Origin: an uncultured Lachnospiraceae bacterium
Lineage (GTDB): Bacteria > Bacillota > Clostridia > Lachnospirales > Lachnospiraceae
Reading direction: 5' to 3'
DNA: 42,932 nt
Assembly (NCBI GenBank): GCA_902788035.1
Contig: CADAIL010000005.1
Location: 110,291-153,222, forward strand
The notes under the pieces are model-generated. The model was not told the origin of the DNA. It did not search any database and worked only from the letters and a program-made list of their open reading frames with translations. Made by a program: the position numbers and the translations under genes. Positions 32,358 to 41,521 of the stretch are shown here, in pieces; the stretch's first letter is position 1, and the number at the start of each line of letters is the position of its first letter.

Positions 32358-33284
32358 TCAGCTGTTGAGCGGTGACTCATATACACCGTTCTTTACAAGT
32401 TCTGCAAATGCATCCCGAACCGAATCCTTATCCTCGCGATATGTAACGCCGAACCACTTGTCCTCAGTGCGCAGCACATGGACACGGGCTTTTCCTTCCT
32501 GAAGCATGCCGTCGATAATGATCGGCAGAAGATACTCGGCTTTGATATCCCCTTCTTTGACACCGGCGAGGAACTTCGGGAATCCTTCGCGAAGCTTATC
32601 GACGAACGTTGGCATAAGTCCCCACATATTCATGGATACGAGGCTGTCGGCGTCGATATCGACAAGCCCTTCATCTGTCATCGCTGCCGCTCCTCTTCCG
32701 CTGTCCGTGCGGATGATATTCTTTGTCTCCTCGATGCCGGTCAGATTTCCATCCTCATCCTGACTGCAGATACCGCGGGTGACGCCGCCGTTTTCCGACA
32801 GAGTATTCTTAAGGATAAATCCGGCAAGGTATATTTGCTCCTCATCGCCGTTTTCCGACGCGTTTACGAGGGCATCGTGCATGGCGACAAATCCGTTCTT
32901 TCCATAATAATCATCCGCGTTGATGACTACGAACGGCTCCTTAATTACATCTCTGGCAGCCAGAACTGCCTGTCCTGTTCCCCACGGCTTGGTCCTGCCT
33001 TCAGGCACGCTGAACCCTTCCGGGAGATCGTTTATATCCTGGAACGCATACTCGACCGGGATGAGTTTCTCGATCCTGTCACCGATGATCCGTCTGAAAT
33101 CTTCCTCGATATCCCTGCGGATGATGAAAACGACTTTGTCAAAGCCTGCCTCTATGGCGTCGTGGATCGAATAATCCATGATAATTTCTCCGCTCGGTCC
33201 CACCGGCGCAAGCTGCTTGATTCCACCTCCGAAGCGGCTTCCTATACCTGCCGCAAGAATGACTAATGCTGTTTTCCTCATCAT
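32358..33284 (-). CDS. Sugar nucleotidyltransferase-like protein
   Basis: A 308-aa protein of the NTP-transferase fold that typically activates sugar phosphates as nucleotide sugars. The N-terminal LAAGIGSRFGGGIKQLAPVGPSGE is the nucleotide-binding loop, and VINADDYYG holds the metal-binding aspartates. NMWGLMPTFVDKL and KWFGVTYREDKDSVRDAF follow. It resembles an uncharacterised group of nucleotidyltransferases often found in Clostridia and Bacteroidetes rather than GalU or RmlA. The frame is open to 33323; AAGGAG before the ATG pair at 33284/33281 indicates the start, the first being used here. Confidence 0.85.
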   Translation of the reverse strand: MMRKTALVILAAGIGSRFGGGIKQLAPVGPSGEIIMDYSIHDAIEAGFDKVVFIIRRDIEEDFRRIIGDRIEKLIPVEYAFQDINDLPEGFSVPEGRTKPWGTGQAVLAARDVIKEPFVVINADDYYGKNGFVAMHDALVNASENGDEEQIYLAGFILKNTLSENGGVTRGICSQDEDGNLTGIEETKNIIRTDSGRGAAAMTDEGLVDIDADSLVSMNMWGLMPTFVDKLREGFPKFLAGVKEGDIKAEYLLPIIIDGMLQEGKARVHVLRTEDKWFGVTYREDKDSVRDAFAELVKNGVYESPLNS

Positions 33285-33361
33285 TACTCTCTCCTTAAAA
33301 TGGTCATTGTATTTAAAAATCATGTCCTCTGCGGCCGGCCGCAGAAAAGGCTCAAATTACC

Positions 33362-34444
33362 TCAGGCTGTATGGCTGCCGTCCGCTGCCGCAAGTCTCAT
33401 AGCCTGATCCTGCGCAGTAAGACTGTCAATGATTTCATCAAGATCGCCGTTCAATATGCTGTCAATTTTATGCAGAGTCAGATGGATTCTGTGGTCGGTC
33501 ACTCTGCCCTGACCGAAATTATAAGTCCTGATTTTTTCCGAGCGGTCACCGGTGCCGACCTGGCTCCTTCGAAGATCCGCTCTCTTGTCGTGTTCTTCCT
33601 TCTGCTTCAGATCATACAGTCTGGCGCGAAGGACTTTCAGGGCTTTTGCCCGATTCTTCAGCTGGGACTTCTCATCCTGACATGAGATGACAATGCCTGT
33701 CGGAATATGGGTAAGCCGGACTGCGGAGTCCGTCGTGTTGACACACTGACCGCCATTGCCTGTTGCCCGAAAGACGTCGAAACGGCAGTCCTTCATATCA
33801 ATCTCCACGTCGACCTCCTCCGCCTCCGGGAGGACCGCGACGGTCACTGTCGATGTATGAATTCTTCCACCGCTCTCCGTCTCCGGAACTCTCTGAACGC
33901 GATGGGTCCCGCTCTCATACTTGAGACGCTCGAATACTCCGGTACCGCTTATCATGAATGTACACTCCTTGAAGCCGCCGAGGCCGTTTTCGTTCAGAGA
34001 AATCATCTCCGTGCGCCACCCTCTCATGTCGGCATATCTCGCGTACATTCGATATATTTCCGAGGCAAAAAGAGCCGCCTCATCTCCGCCCGCTCCGGCC
34101 CTGATCTCCACAATGACATTTCTCTGGTCATTGGGGTCCTTGGGAAGAAGAAGGATCCGAATCTTCTCATCTAGTTCTTCTTTATCTTTCTTAGACTGCA
34201 CAAGCTCTTCCCGGAGCATCTCCCTCATCTCGGGGTCCGTCTCGGTGAGGAGCAGTGACTCCGACTCCTCCTCCGTAAGGCATGCCTTGCGGTAGGCTTC
34301 ATAAGCTTCCGTGACAGGGGCAAGCATTGCCTGCTCCTTCATGAGAGCAGTCATCCTTGTGCTGTCAGCAAGTACCTCCGGCGAGGCAAGTTCCCTCAGG
34401 ATTTCCTCCTGCCTGTGCAGTATCTTATCCAATTTTTCTATCAT
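33362..34444 (-). CDS. prfA: Peptide chain release factor 1
   Basis: A 360-aa release factor that reads UAA and UAG stop codons and triggers peptide release. The GGQ motif is in [17 protein letters not shown], and [32 protein letters not shown] is the RF1 form of the codon-recognition region, not RF2. The methylation target glutamine is intact, matching the PrmC methylase encoded just before it. The start ATG overlaps the prmC stop by 4 bp, with GGAG five bases before. The frame is open to 34504, but this is within prmC. Confidence 0.97.
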   Translation of the reverse strand: MIEKLDKILHRQEEILRELASPEVLADSTRMTALMKEQAMLAPVTEAYEAYRKACLTEEESESLLLTETDPEMREMLREELVQSKKDKEELDEKIRILLLPKDPNDQRNVIVEIRAGAGGDEAALFASEIYRMYARYADMRGWRTEMISLNENGLGGFKECTFMISGTGVFERLKYESGTHRVQRVPETESGGRIHTSTVTVAVLPEAEEVDVEIDMKDCRFDVFRATGNGGQCVNTTDSAVRLTHIPTGIVISCQDEKSQLKNRAKALKVLRARLYDLKQKEEHDKRADLRRSQVGTGDRSEKIRTYNFGQGRVTDHRIHLTLHKIDSILNGDLDEIIDSLTAQDQAMRLAAADGSHTA

Positions 34445-35352
34445 ACATTCTCCAGATTGCAGGCGGCAGGTGCCGCATTCTCTGCTGCGTACCCGAGTAC
34501 GCATCTTGCGTTTCCGCCCAGATCGCGCACTGTGCTTACATTCGCGTAGGATTCCGCTCTCAAAAGTTCTTCCACTGCCTCCGACTGATCAAAGCCGATC
34601 TCGAGGGCAAGCATGCCCTGTGGGGCAAGGTAATTCCCGGCTTCCCTCACTATTCTGCGGTAGAAAGCGAGGCCGTCATCGCTGCCGTCAAGTGCCAGAT
34701 GAGGCTCAAAGAGACGGACTTCGGGATCCAGCGTCCCGATGACCTCCGTCTCAATATAGGGAGGGTTCACGGTTATTATATCATAAGTACCCTCAATACG
34801 TTCGAACAAATCGCTTCGAACCGCTCTTATTTGAGCTCCGAGCACGGCGGCATTTTCCCTTACCACACCGAGTGCTGCCTCGGAAATATCGGAGGCGGTG
34901 ACAGAGACTGACTTTCCTGCATTTGCAGACAAGAGGAAAATCGTGATCGCTATACAGCCGCTGCCGGTGCACATATCGAGTATCCTGTCCCCGCAATTTA
35001 CATGGGGCAGGACTGATTCCACAAGAGTCTCCGTGTCGAACCTCGGAATAAGCACGTCCGGCGTCACATGAAACTCATAGCCGAAAAACGAAGCTGTCCC
35101 GGTTATATACTGCAGCGGCTCTCTCGTCATCCGTCTCTCAATGAGGTGCATAAACCGTTCTGCCTTATCGTCCTCACACGGCAGTCCTCCCTGCAAGGCG
35201 TAATCGGTGAGATTCCAGCCCATGACAAAAAAGAGGAGGAGCCTGGCGTCCGCGGCGGGTTCAGGACATCCCGCCGAAGTTAGAAGCTTCTCCCCCTCGT
35301 GCACAAGTTCATAGTAGTTCCCGCACATTCTGAGTTCAAAAGACGAGTTCAT
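34441..35352 (-). CDS. prmC: Release factor glutamine methyltransferase
   Basis: A 303-aa SAM-dependent enzyme that methylates the GGQ glutamine of release factors. The N-terminal substrate-binding helices include [10 protein letters not shown] and [12 protein letters not shown]. The SAM-binding motif is [13 protein letters not shown] and the catalytic NPPY is in [12 protein letters not shown]. The open frame extends upstream to 35529, inside the DUF1385 gene. [10 protein letters not shown] at 35352 follows the DUF1385 stop by one base, with AGGGA upstream, and is the likely start. Confidence 0.95.
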   Translation of the reverse strand: MNSSFELRMCGNYYELVHEGEKLLTSAGCPEPAADARLLLFFVMGWNLTDYALQGGLPCEDDKAERFMHLIERRMTREPLQYITGTASFFGYEFHVTPDVLIPRFDTETLVESVLPHVNCGDRILDMCTGSGCIAITIFLLSANAGKSVSVTASDISEAALGVVRENAAVLGAQIRAVRSDLFERIEGTYDIITVNPPYIETEVIGTLDPEVRLFEPHLALDGSDDGLAFYRRIVREAGNYLAPQGMLALEIGFDQSEAVEELLRAESYANVSTVRDLGGNARCVLGYAAENAAPAACNLENV

Positions 35353-35353
35353 A

Positions 35354-36277
35354 TTATTGCTTTCCCTGCCACTTTCTCCAGTCAAAGACCTTTTCGACGG
35401 CACAGATTGCGACCTCCACCATCTTCTCATCCGGTTCCCGCGTGACCAGTCCCTGAAGCGCGAGCCCCGGCTTTGCCAGACTGCAGACGACAGGGTTGTC
35501 GCTGGAACCCGCAAGGCGCAGGAACTCAAAGGATATGCCCGCGATGACAGGGATCAGGATGATTCGGGACAGAATTCTCTGCAGCGGTGAACGAAGGCCC
35601 AGAAAGCCGACGAACAGGAAACATATGACGGAAATCACAACAACGATAAGAAGAAAGCTCGTGCCGCATCTCTTATGCCGCCTCGAGGCTTTCATGACAT
35701 TCTCCACCGTGAGGTCCCAGCCGTTCTCAATGCAGTTGATGCATTTGTGCTCCGCGCCGTGGTACGCGAAAACTCTCTGAATATCCTTCATTCTGGATAT
35801 AAGGAACATGTACAGTGCAAATATTGCCAGGCGAAGAAGCGCTTCCGCAAATGACACCAGCACCTCACCTGTGCCCAAACGCCTCAATATTGATGCAAGC
35901 GCGTAGGGCAGGATCATGAAGAGACCGACCGAAAAACATACGGAAAAGATGACCGTCAGCGTCATGGCGATCTTCCACTCTCTGGCTTCTTTGGCCTCAT
36001 CTCGCGGCTCATCGTTTTCTTCCTCATCCTCCGCGGCAAATTCTGCCGACCACATGAGTGATGATGTTCCCACGACCATTGAATCGATAAACGCGATTGC
36101 TCCGCGCAGGATTGGAATATTGTAGATTCCCTTGACAGGACAAATACTCTTATATGGTTCTTCCTTGACTTCGATCTGACCGTCAGGCTTCCGAACGGCA
36201 ACAGAATATCTGTCGCCGTTGCGCATCATTATGCCTTCCATGACTGCCTGACCGCCGATATTTGATGATTTCTGCAA
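35354..36277 (-). CDS. DUF1385 family membrane protein
   Basis: A 307-aa integral membrane protein of unknown function, widely conserved beside prfA, prmC and rpmE in Firmicutes. The family signature GGQAVMEGIMMRNGDRYSVAVR is at the N terminus, and FAYHGAEHKCINCIENG is a second conserved block with histidine and cysteine residues. There are about four or five membrane segments. It begins with TTG preceded by AGGAG. The conserved His and Cys suggest a metal or redox site, but no activity is known. Confidence 0.92.
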   Translation of the reverse strand: MQKSSNIGGQAVMEGIMMRNGDRYSVAVRKPDGQIEVKEEPYKSICPVKGIYNIPILRGAIAFIDSMVVGTSSLMWSAEFAAEDEEENDEPRDEAKEAREWKIAMTLTVIFSVCFSVGLFMILPYALASILRRLGTGEVLVSFAEALLRLAIFALYMFLISRMKDIQRVFAYHGAEHKCINCIENGWDLTVENVMKASRRHKRCGTSFLLIVVVISVICFLFVGFLGLRSPLQRILSRIILIPVIAGISFEFLRLAGSSDNPVVCSLAKPGLALQGLVTREPDEKMVEVAICAVEKVFDWRKWQGKQ

Positions 36278-36354
36278 GCTGTTCTCCTAATGACTTATGG
36301 TTCGTCTTTTTGCGCCGCCTGAAAGCGGGTGCTGCGCTAAGACGATATAAAGAA

Positions 36355-36378
36355 GGGGACAGCATGCCTGCCGTCCCC
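36355..36378 (-). terminator. Terminator after rpmE
   Basis: GGGGAC (36355-36360) pairs with GTCCCC (36373-36378); inner GCA/TGC extends it. The minus strand continues TTCTTTAT. It lies between rpmE and DUF1385, so the downstream genes may depend on read-through or another promoter. Confidence 0.7.
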
Positions 36379-36400
36379 GATACTCTCTTTTTGACCTTTA

Positions 36401-36604
36401 TTACTTGCCCAGATTGTATTTCTTGTTGAATTTCTCGATACGTCCGCGAGCCTTGGCAGCCTTCTGCTGGCCTGTGTAGAACGGATGGCACTTGGAGCAG
36501 ATTTCAACGTGGATCTCTTTCTTTGTTGAGCCTACAGTAAAGGTATTTCCGCAGTTGCAGGTCACTGTAGCCTGGTAGTAATTCGGATGTAATCCTTCCT
36601 TCAT
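36401..36604 (-). CDS. rpmE: 50S ribosomal protein L31
   Basis: A 67-aa large-subunit protein. It is the zinc-binding type: a CNCG pair and a CSKC pair are present ([25 protein letters not shown]). The usual tail [10 protein letters not shown] closes it. A GTG at 36613 lies within the ribosome binding site GAGGTG; the ATG at 36604 is the start. Zinc-type L31 is often a store of zinc released on starvation; a zinc-free copy is not in the window. Confidence 0.96.
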   Translation of the reverse strand: MKEGLHPNYYQATVTCNCGNTFTVGSTKKEIHVEICSKCHPFYTGQQKAAKARGRIEKFNKKYNLGK

Positions 36605-36676
36605 CTTTTTCACCTCTTTATAAAAACTTTTACGTAGTTTTCTTATTCGCCTTTTTCATATAAGACAGCAAAAATG

Positions 36677-36705
36677 ATTTTAACATAGTTAAGATTCATA
36701 TGCAA
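36677..36705 (-). promoter_or_regulatory. rpmE promoter
   Basis: On the minus strand TTGCAT (36700-36705) and TAAAAT (36677-36682) are 17 bp apart in the 119-bp gap between rho and rpmE. Confidence 0.6.
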
Positions 36706-36723
36706 GTACTCTTTTTACAGGAT

Positions 36724-38271
36724 TTACTTCCATTTTGCAAGAATCTGGTCGACCACCATCTCATTGGTCGGCAGTCTGGTGAACTCATCGATTATAGTCT
36801 CGACCGCATCCTCTGCCTTCAGACCGTTCATACGTCTCCTCATGATATCTACTGCCTTGCGCTCGCGCATCGTAAGAAGGAGGTCTTCTCTCCTTGTTCC
36901 GGATTTAACGATATCGATAGCCGGGAACATTCTTCTCTCCTGGAGCTTCCGGTCGAGGATCAATTCCATGTTGCCCGTACCCTTGAACTCCTCATAGACA
37001 ACGTCGTCCATTTTGCTGCCCGTATCGACCAGAGCAGTCGCAAGAATGGTAAGGCTTCCGCCCTCTCGCATATTGCGCGCTGCGCCGAAGAAACGCTTCG
37101 GCATATAGAGAGCTGTCGGGTCGAGGCCGCCTGACAGTGTCCTGCCGCTCGGTGCTACAATAATGTTATAGGCTCTGGCAAGACGCGTAATTGAATCAAG
37201 CAGAATGATGACATCCTCCTTCTGCTCGACAAGCCGCTTGGCCCGCTCGATGACCATCTCGGAGACGCGCTTGTGATGCTCCGGGGTCTCGTCAAATGTG
37301 GAATAAAGGATCTCCACATGTTTTCCCTTCACCGACTCTTTCATATCCGTAACTTCCTCGGGCCGCTCATCGATGAGCAGAATAATAAGGTACGTATTCG
37401 GATTTGTCGTGAGTATCGACTTGGCAATATCCTTGAGGAGAGTCGTCTTTCCTGCTTTCGGCGGGGAGACGATCATTCCTCTCTGTCCGTAGCCGATCGG
37501 AGAGATGAGATCGACGATCCTCGTCGCGCGGGAGCCGTCCGGTCGTTCCAGACGGATACGTCGGTTCGGGAAAATCGGCGTCATATTTTCAAATGTAAGC
37601 CTGCGTCTCGCTTCATCTGCCGGCCGGTCATTTACGCGGGACACATAAATCAGCGCGCCGTACTTTTCACCCTGCGCTTTTTCTCTCTTATTGCCCTCGA
37701 CCATGTCGCCTGTTTTCAGATTGAAACGCCTGATCTGGGACGGAGAGACATAGACATCCTCCTCGCCGGGAAGGAAATTTGCGCTGCGCAGGAACCCGAA
37801 TCCGTCCGTCATGATCTCCAGAAGCCCGCGCACAGTATTTCCCTGATCGCCCGGAATTGCGCCAGGGACATAAACGGATTTGTCACGCTTCTCCTCGCGC
37901 TTTTCTTCTCCTGTCGAAGGTTCAGTCTTTGCCGCCTCATATGGCGCAGCCTGTTCCGTCTCCTCTGTTTTTGGTACGCGCTTTGTCGGCGAAGTCTGAT
38001 TATTCTCCGAGGGTGAGCTGACTGATACAGTATCGGCTTCCCGAGCACCTTGGTCTTCAGCTCCGCCTGAAACATCCGCGGAAACCACTTTCGCTTCGGA
38101 GACCCTGGCTGCTTCCGCTTCCGCCTCTCTTGCATCGAGCTCAAGCATCGCGTCTATGATGACCGCTTTTTTCTGCGTGGACATCCCCTTAATGCCGCGG
38201 GCTTTCGCAAGTTCTCTGAGGGTCTTCACCGGAAGGCTCTGATACCTTTCTTTTGTCATAATATTTGGCAT
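36724..38271 (-). CDS. rho: Transcription termination factor Rho
   Basis: A 515-aa hexameric RNA helicase that ends transcription. The N-terminal Rho_N helices ([30 protein letters not shown]) are followed by a charged, low-complexity insert of ~90 residues (about 48-135), absent from E. coli Rho. Next are the cold-shock RNA-binding domain ([12 protein letters not shown]) and the ATPase core with [19 protein letters not shown] (Walker A), [16 protein letters not shown] (Walker B) and the C-terminal RMNGL. AAGGAA before the ATG supports the start. It lies 15 bp after trkH. Confidence 0.96.
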   Translation of the reverse strand: MPNIMTKERYQSLPVKTLRELAKARGIKGMSTQKKAVIIDAMLELDAREAEAEAARVSEAKVVSADVSGGAEDQGAREADTVSVSSPSENNQTSPTKRVPKTEETEQAAPYEAAKTEPSTGEEKREEKRDKSVYVPGAIPGDQGNTVRGLLEIMTDGFGFLRSANFLPGEEDVYVSPSQIRRFNLKTGDMVEGNKREKAQGEKYGALIYVSRVNDRPADEARRRLTFENMTPIFPNRRIRLERPDGSRATRIVDLISPIGYGQRGMIVSPPKAGKTTLLKDIAKSILTTNPNTYLIILLIDERPEEVTDMKESVKGKHVEILYSTFDETPEHHKRVSEMVIERAKRLVEQKEDVIILLDSITRLARAYNIIVAPSGRTLSGGLDPTALYMPKRFFGAARNMREGGSLTILATALVDTGSKMDDVVYEEFKGTGNMELILDRKLQERRMFPAIDIVKSGTRREDLLLTMRERKAVDIMRRRMNGLKAEDAVETIIDEFTRLPTNEMVVDQILAKWK

Positions 38272-38286
38272 AAATATTTCCTTTAC

Positions 38287-39726
38287 TTAATTATATCTCT
38301 TCCAGCTGCGCGGGGTTAACAGGAGCAGCATCGGGAAAATCTCGAGACGCCCTGCCAGCATATCGAATATAAGAACGCACTTGGTCAGCGGAGAAAAGAA
38401 CGAATAGTTGCCGGTCGGACCTACAAGATTAAGGCCAGGACCTATGTTGTTCAATGTTGCGGCTACAGCTGTGAAGTTTGTCGTAAAATCAAAATTGTCA
38501 ACAGATACCAAAAGTGTGGATAAAAGGAAAATTGTAAAATAAATCGCGATAAAAACATTCGTGTTCCGGATCGTCTCATGCGCAACGGACGCTCCGTCGA
38601 ACTGGATCTTCTTGATCCATCTCGGATGGATAATATTGTCGATTTCCTTTCGGATCGTCTTAAATACGATAACAAATCGGGATACTTTCATACCTCCGCC
38701 GGTCGAACCCGCGCAGGCCCCGATGATCATGAGGAGAACCAGCAGAGTCTTGCTGAGTTCCGGCCATTTGTCAAAATCGGCCGTCGCGTATCCCGTCGTA
38801 GTGATGATCGTGCCGACCTGGAAGGCTGCATGGCGCAGGGCGTCGCCGAAGCTGTACATTCCGGTGATATTGATCGTTATGATCACAATAGAGACGAGAA
38901 CAAGCGAAATATAGGCTCTTACCTCCGTCATCCCGAACGCAAGCCGCAGCTTTCTGGCGACCAGATAAAAATAAAACTGAAAATTGATACCGCAGGCAAT
39001 CATGAAGATCGTCGTTATGTTCTGCTGCGCGGCAGTATAGCTCATATAGCTGTCATTTTTGACGCCGAAACCGCCGGTGCCCACAGTGCCGAATGTGTGG
39101 CAGAGGGCTTCGAACACCGGCATCCTGAACACGACCAGCAGGATGAACTCTACCACAGTTATAATAAAATAAATCGTATAGAGGATTTTTGCCGTGTCTC
39201 CGACCCTGGGAACGAACTTGCCGACGACCGGTCCCGGGCTCTCCGCTTTCATGAGATTAAAGGTGGATCCGCCGAGGAGCGGCACGACGGCGAGCATGAA
39301 GACGAAGATTCCCATGCCTCCGACCCAGTGGGTGAAACTTCTCCAGAAGAGGCTGCATTTGTTCAGCGGCTCGACGGCGGTAAGGATAGACGCTCCCGTC
39401 GTTGTAAAGCCCGATACTGTCTCGAATACCGCGTCGAGATAAGACGGTATATCTCCGTTCAGGGTGAACGGGAGCCCGCCGATCAGCGACATAACCAGCC
39501 AGGCCAGGGCTACAGTGACAAAGCCGTCGCGGCCATACACTTTCGTGCGCGTCGGCTTCCTGAGCGACATAAGCGTTCCGATTACGAGTGCTATGACGGC
39601 AGTAATCAGGAAAGATATACCGGCAGATTCGCGGTAAATAACAGCGACGATGCACGGGAGCAGCAGCATAACACTTTCAATCTTCAGGATCCATCCAAGA
39701 ATATAAATGACCATTCCGTAATTCAT
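38287..39726 (-). CDS. trkH: Trk-type potassium uptake channel subunit
   Basis: A 479-aa membrane protein of the TrkH/KtrB family. It carries four pore-type loops: SGFTTTGASIL, FGTVGTGGFG, TTTGYATADF and AATLNNIGPG, each with the selectivity-filter glycine. These are the four repeats of the family. It imports K+ through the membrane under control of the TrkA ring. It is complete, and GGAGG is upstream. It lies 15 bp after trkA on the same strand, so the two are encoded as one unit. Confidence 0.96.
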   Translation of the reverse strand: MNYGMVIYILGWILKIESVMLLLPCIVAVIYRESAGISFLITAVIALVIGTLMSLRKPTRTKVYGRDGFVTVALAWLVMSLIGGLPFTLNGDIPSYLDAVFETVSGFTTTGASILTAVEPLNKCSLFWRSFTHWVGGMGIFVFMLAVVPLLGGSTFNLMKAESPGPVVGKFVPRVGDTAKILYTIYFIITVVEFILLVVFRMPVFEALCHTFGTVGTGGFGVKNDSYMSYTAAQQNITTIFMIACGINFQFYFYLVARKLRLAFGMTEVRAYISLVLVSIVIITINITGMYSFGDALRHAAFQVGTIITTTGYATADFDKWPELSKTLLVLLMIIGACAGSTGGGMKVSRFVIVFKTIRKEIDNIIHPRWIKKIQFDGASVAHETIRNTNVFIAIYFTIFLLSTLLVSVDNFDFTTNFTAVAATLNNIGPGLNLVGPTGNYSFFSPLTKCVLIFDMLAGRLEIFPMLLLLTPRSWKRYN

Positions 39727-39741
39727 GACCCGGACTCCTCC

Positions 39742-41106
39742 TTAATAAGCAAGAATATCATCCAGATCCCTGATCTTGTCCTTGCTGAGGACAACAAGGA
39801 TGACAGAGTCACCGACTTCGATGGAATCATGTCCGGTAGGGGTGAACGCGCGCCCGTTCCTGAATATCTTTCCGATCAGTATGTTCTTCTTAGTATTCAG
39901 CTTGACCAGCGGAATGCTGACAGCCCTTGTTTTTTCAGTGACGTGGAATTCAATGGCCTCGGCTTCGCCGTTGGCTATCTTGTATAGGTTTTCTACGTTG
40001 CTTCCCATAGAAGCCCGCATGGAGCGGACGAACTGAATAATATACTCTGCCGTCGTCTCCTTCGGATTGACTACAGATCCGAGATCCAGACTGTCTATGA
40101 CCTTTGTGAAGGACAGTTTGCCAACCTTGGTCACGGTCTTGACGTTATCAGACTGGCTCCGGGCAAAGAGCGTCAGCATGATATTCTGCTCATCCATACC
40201 GGTCACCGCCGCGACACCGTCGACTTTTTCGATTCCCTCCTCAAGGAGAAGATCCTCGTCGGTACCGTCGCCGCAGATGATTTCGGCATCCGGCAGCAGC
40301 TCGCTCAGCACTTCACTGCGCTTAAGATCCTTCTCGATGATCTTGATCCCGATGCCGCTGGCAGCCAGATTTTTCGCCATGTAATATGTCATCTTGCCTC
40401 CGCCAATGATCATGACGTCGCGCACCCAATGCGTCTCGATACCGATTTTTCTGAAGAACTCGTGCGCCTGCTCATGTTCCGCGATGACTGACACAAGATC
40501 GCCCGCCTCAATCACGAAATCACCGGACGGGATAATGACCTGCCCTTTTCTTCTCACCACGGCAACGAGTACGTCCGTACGTAGCTTTTGGTGGATATAC
40601 GTCAGCGGCTTGCCGGCCAGAAGGCTCTTCTCCGGAATGCGCACTGTCAAAAGCTCGATTTTGCCCTTTGCAAACGTCTCAATGTCGATGGCCGACGGAA
40701 ATCTGAAAATGCGCCCCATCTCCTCCGCTCCGGCGCTCTCGGGATTGATGAGCATGGCCAGGCCGAAGCCCTTCTGCAGGAATTCCCTCTCATTGCTGTA
40801 GACAGGGTTCCTGACTCTGGCGATCGCGGCCAGGTTTCCGGTCCTCTTGCCGATCACGCAGCACAGAAGATTCTTCTCATCCGAATCTGTGACTGCGATC
40901 AGGACGTCGGCGTTTTCAATGCCGGCTTCCCTGAGCGTTGTGTAGCTTGTGCCGTCGCCGACCATGGCCATCGCGTCCATGCCGTCCGATACGGCCCGAA
41001 GCTTGTTCGGATTGTTGTCAATAACAGTGACGTCATATCCTTCATTGCAGAGCTGGTTCGCAATCGTAGAGCCAACTTTGCCGCACCCTACAATAATAAT
41101 ATTCAT
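39742..41106 (-). CDS. trkA: Trk system regulatory protein TrkA
   Basis: A 454-aa cytoplasmic protein with two RCK_N (nucleotide-binding) and two RCK_C domains. The first Rossmann fold starts MNIIIVGCGKVGSTIANQL, and the second is VMIIGGGKMTYYMAKNL. NAD(H) or adenine nucleotides bind the folds and gate TrkH. The double-domain form is the E. coli-type TrkA, not the single-domain KtrA. GGAGGAG precedes the ATG. It is the first gene of the trkA-trkH unit. Confidence 0.96.
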   Translation of the reverse strand: MNIIIVGCGKVGSTIANQLCNEGYDVTVIDNNPNKLRAVSDGMDAMAMVGDGTSYTTLREAGIENADVLIAVTDSDEKNLLCCVIGKRTGNLAAIARVRNPVYSNEREFLQKGFGLAMLINPESAGAEEMGRIFRFPSAIDIETFAKGKIELLTVRIPEKSLLAGKPLTYIHQKLRTDVLVAVVRRKGQVIIPSGDFVIEAGDLVSVIAEHEQAHEFFRKIGIETHWVRDVMIIGGGKMTYYMAKNLAASGIGIKIIEKDLKRSEVLSELLPDAEIICGDGTDEDLLLEEGIEKVDGVAAVTGMDEQNIMLTLFARSQSDNVKTVTKVGKLSFTKVIDSLDLGSVVNPKETTAEYIIQFVRSMRASMGSNVENLYKIANGEAEAIEFHVTEKTRAVSIPLVKLNTKKNILIGKIFRNGRAFTPTGHDSIEVGDSVILVVLSKDKIRDLDDILAY

Positions 41107-41261
41107 ATATCTCCTCCCAAGGAAACCTAAACGAACTCAAAAAAGCCTTATCACAAGGCTTCTTTTCAGCAGTATCGAAAAAAATCACGTGAATGTGTTG
41201 TTCGAATATTCGCTCCGGATTCGGAGCTTATGTAAGATAAGTCATATTCTTATACATTATA
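41107..41261 (-). promoter_or_regulatory. trkA leader with terminator-like hairpins
   Basis: On the minus strand TATAAT (41256-41261) could start a ~140-nt leader. It holds a hairpin GCTCCG-AATC-CGGAGC (41212-41227), then GCCTT-GTGAT-AAGGC followed by six T (around 41138-41165), just before the trkA ribosome binding site. The last may be an attenuator or only a terminator. It does not match the conserved core of the ydaO c-di-AMP riboswitch. Confidence 0.4.
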
Positions 41262-41285
41262 CATCAATGCCGCAATAATAGCACT

Positions 41286-41323
41286 AAAAAAATCACGTAT
41301 CGGGGACGGTTCTTTTCGCGTGA
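41286..41323 (-). terminator. Probable terminator after the hydrolase and unit F
   Basis: On the minus strand ATCACG and CGTGAT (41292-41297 and 41318-41323) form a stem followed by seven T. The 13-base segment with seven A and TCACGT (41286-41298) recurs at 41178-41190. The loop contains GGGGACGGTTCTTTT, which is reminiscent of a widespread REP-like sequence in Clostridia (from memory, not searched). Confidence 0.55.
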
Positions 41324-41328
41324 TGCGA

Positions 41329-41521
41329 CAGTTCAGACAGGCTGCATCATCATTTCGATTCCGGCAGCAGAGCATTCATCTTCATCGAAAAACATTGCGG
41401 GTCCTTCACTGAGAGATCAGCAATGCATATGCATTGTTAAGCTCTCAGATAGGACCTGCGTTTTTCGATGAAGATGATGTCTGCGCCGGATTAAGCACTT
41501 CGGGGCAGCCTGTATGAGCTG
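41329..41521 (+). repeat. Family I hairpin element, unit F (193 bp)
   Basis: The ends are CAGTTCAGACAGGCTG (41329-41344) and CAGCCTGTATGAGCTG (41506-41521). The last base touches the stop codon of the hydrolase gene. The arm CATCTTCATCGAAAAAC is fully complementary to its partner, and the next stem is CTGAGAG against CTCTCAG, a longer form of the CGAG/CTCG stem in other units. The orientation matches A-C. Confidence 0.9.

Noticed and set aside
38578..39987. Long plus-strand ORF (469 codons)
   Set aside because: It is antisense to trkH and the end of trkA, with no recognisable domain and biased composition.
41107..41261. ydaO-type c-di-AMP riboswitch before trkA
   Set aside because: The conserved core is not recognisable and the leader seems too short.
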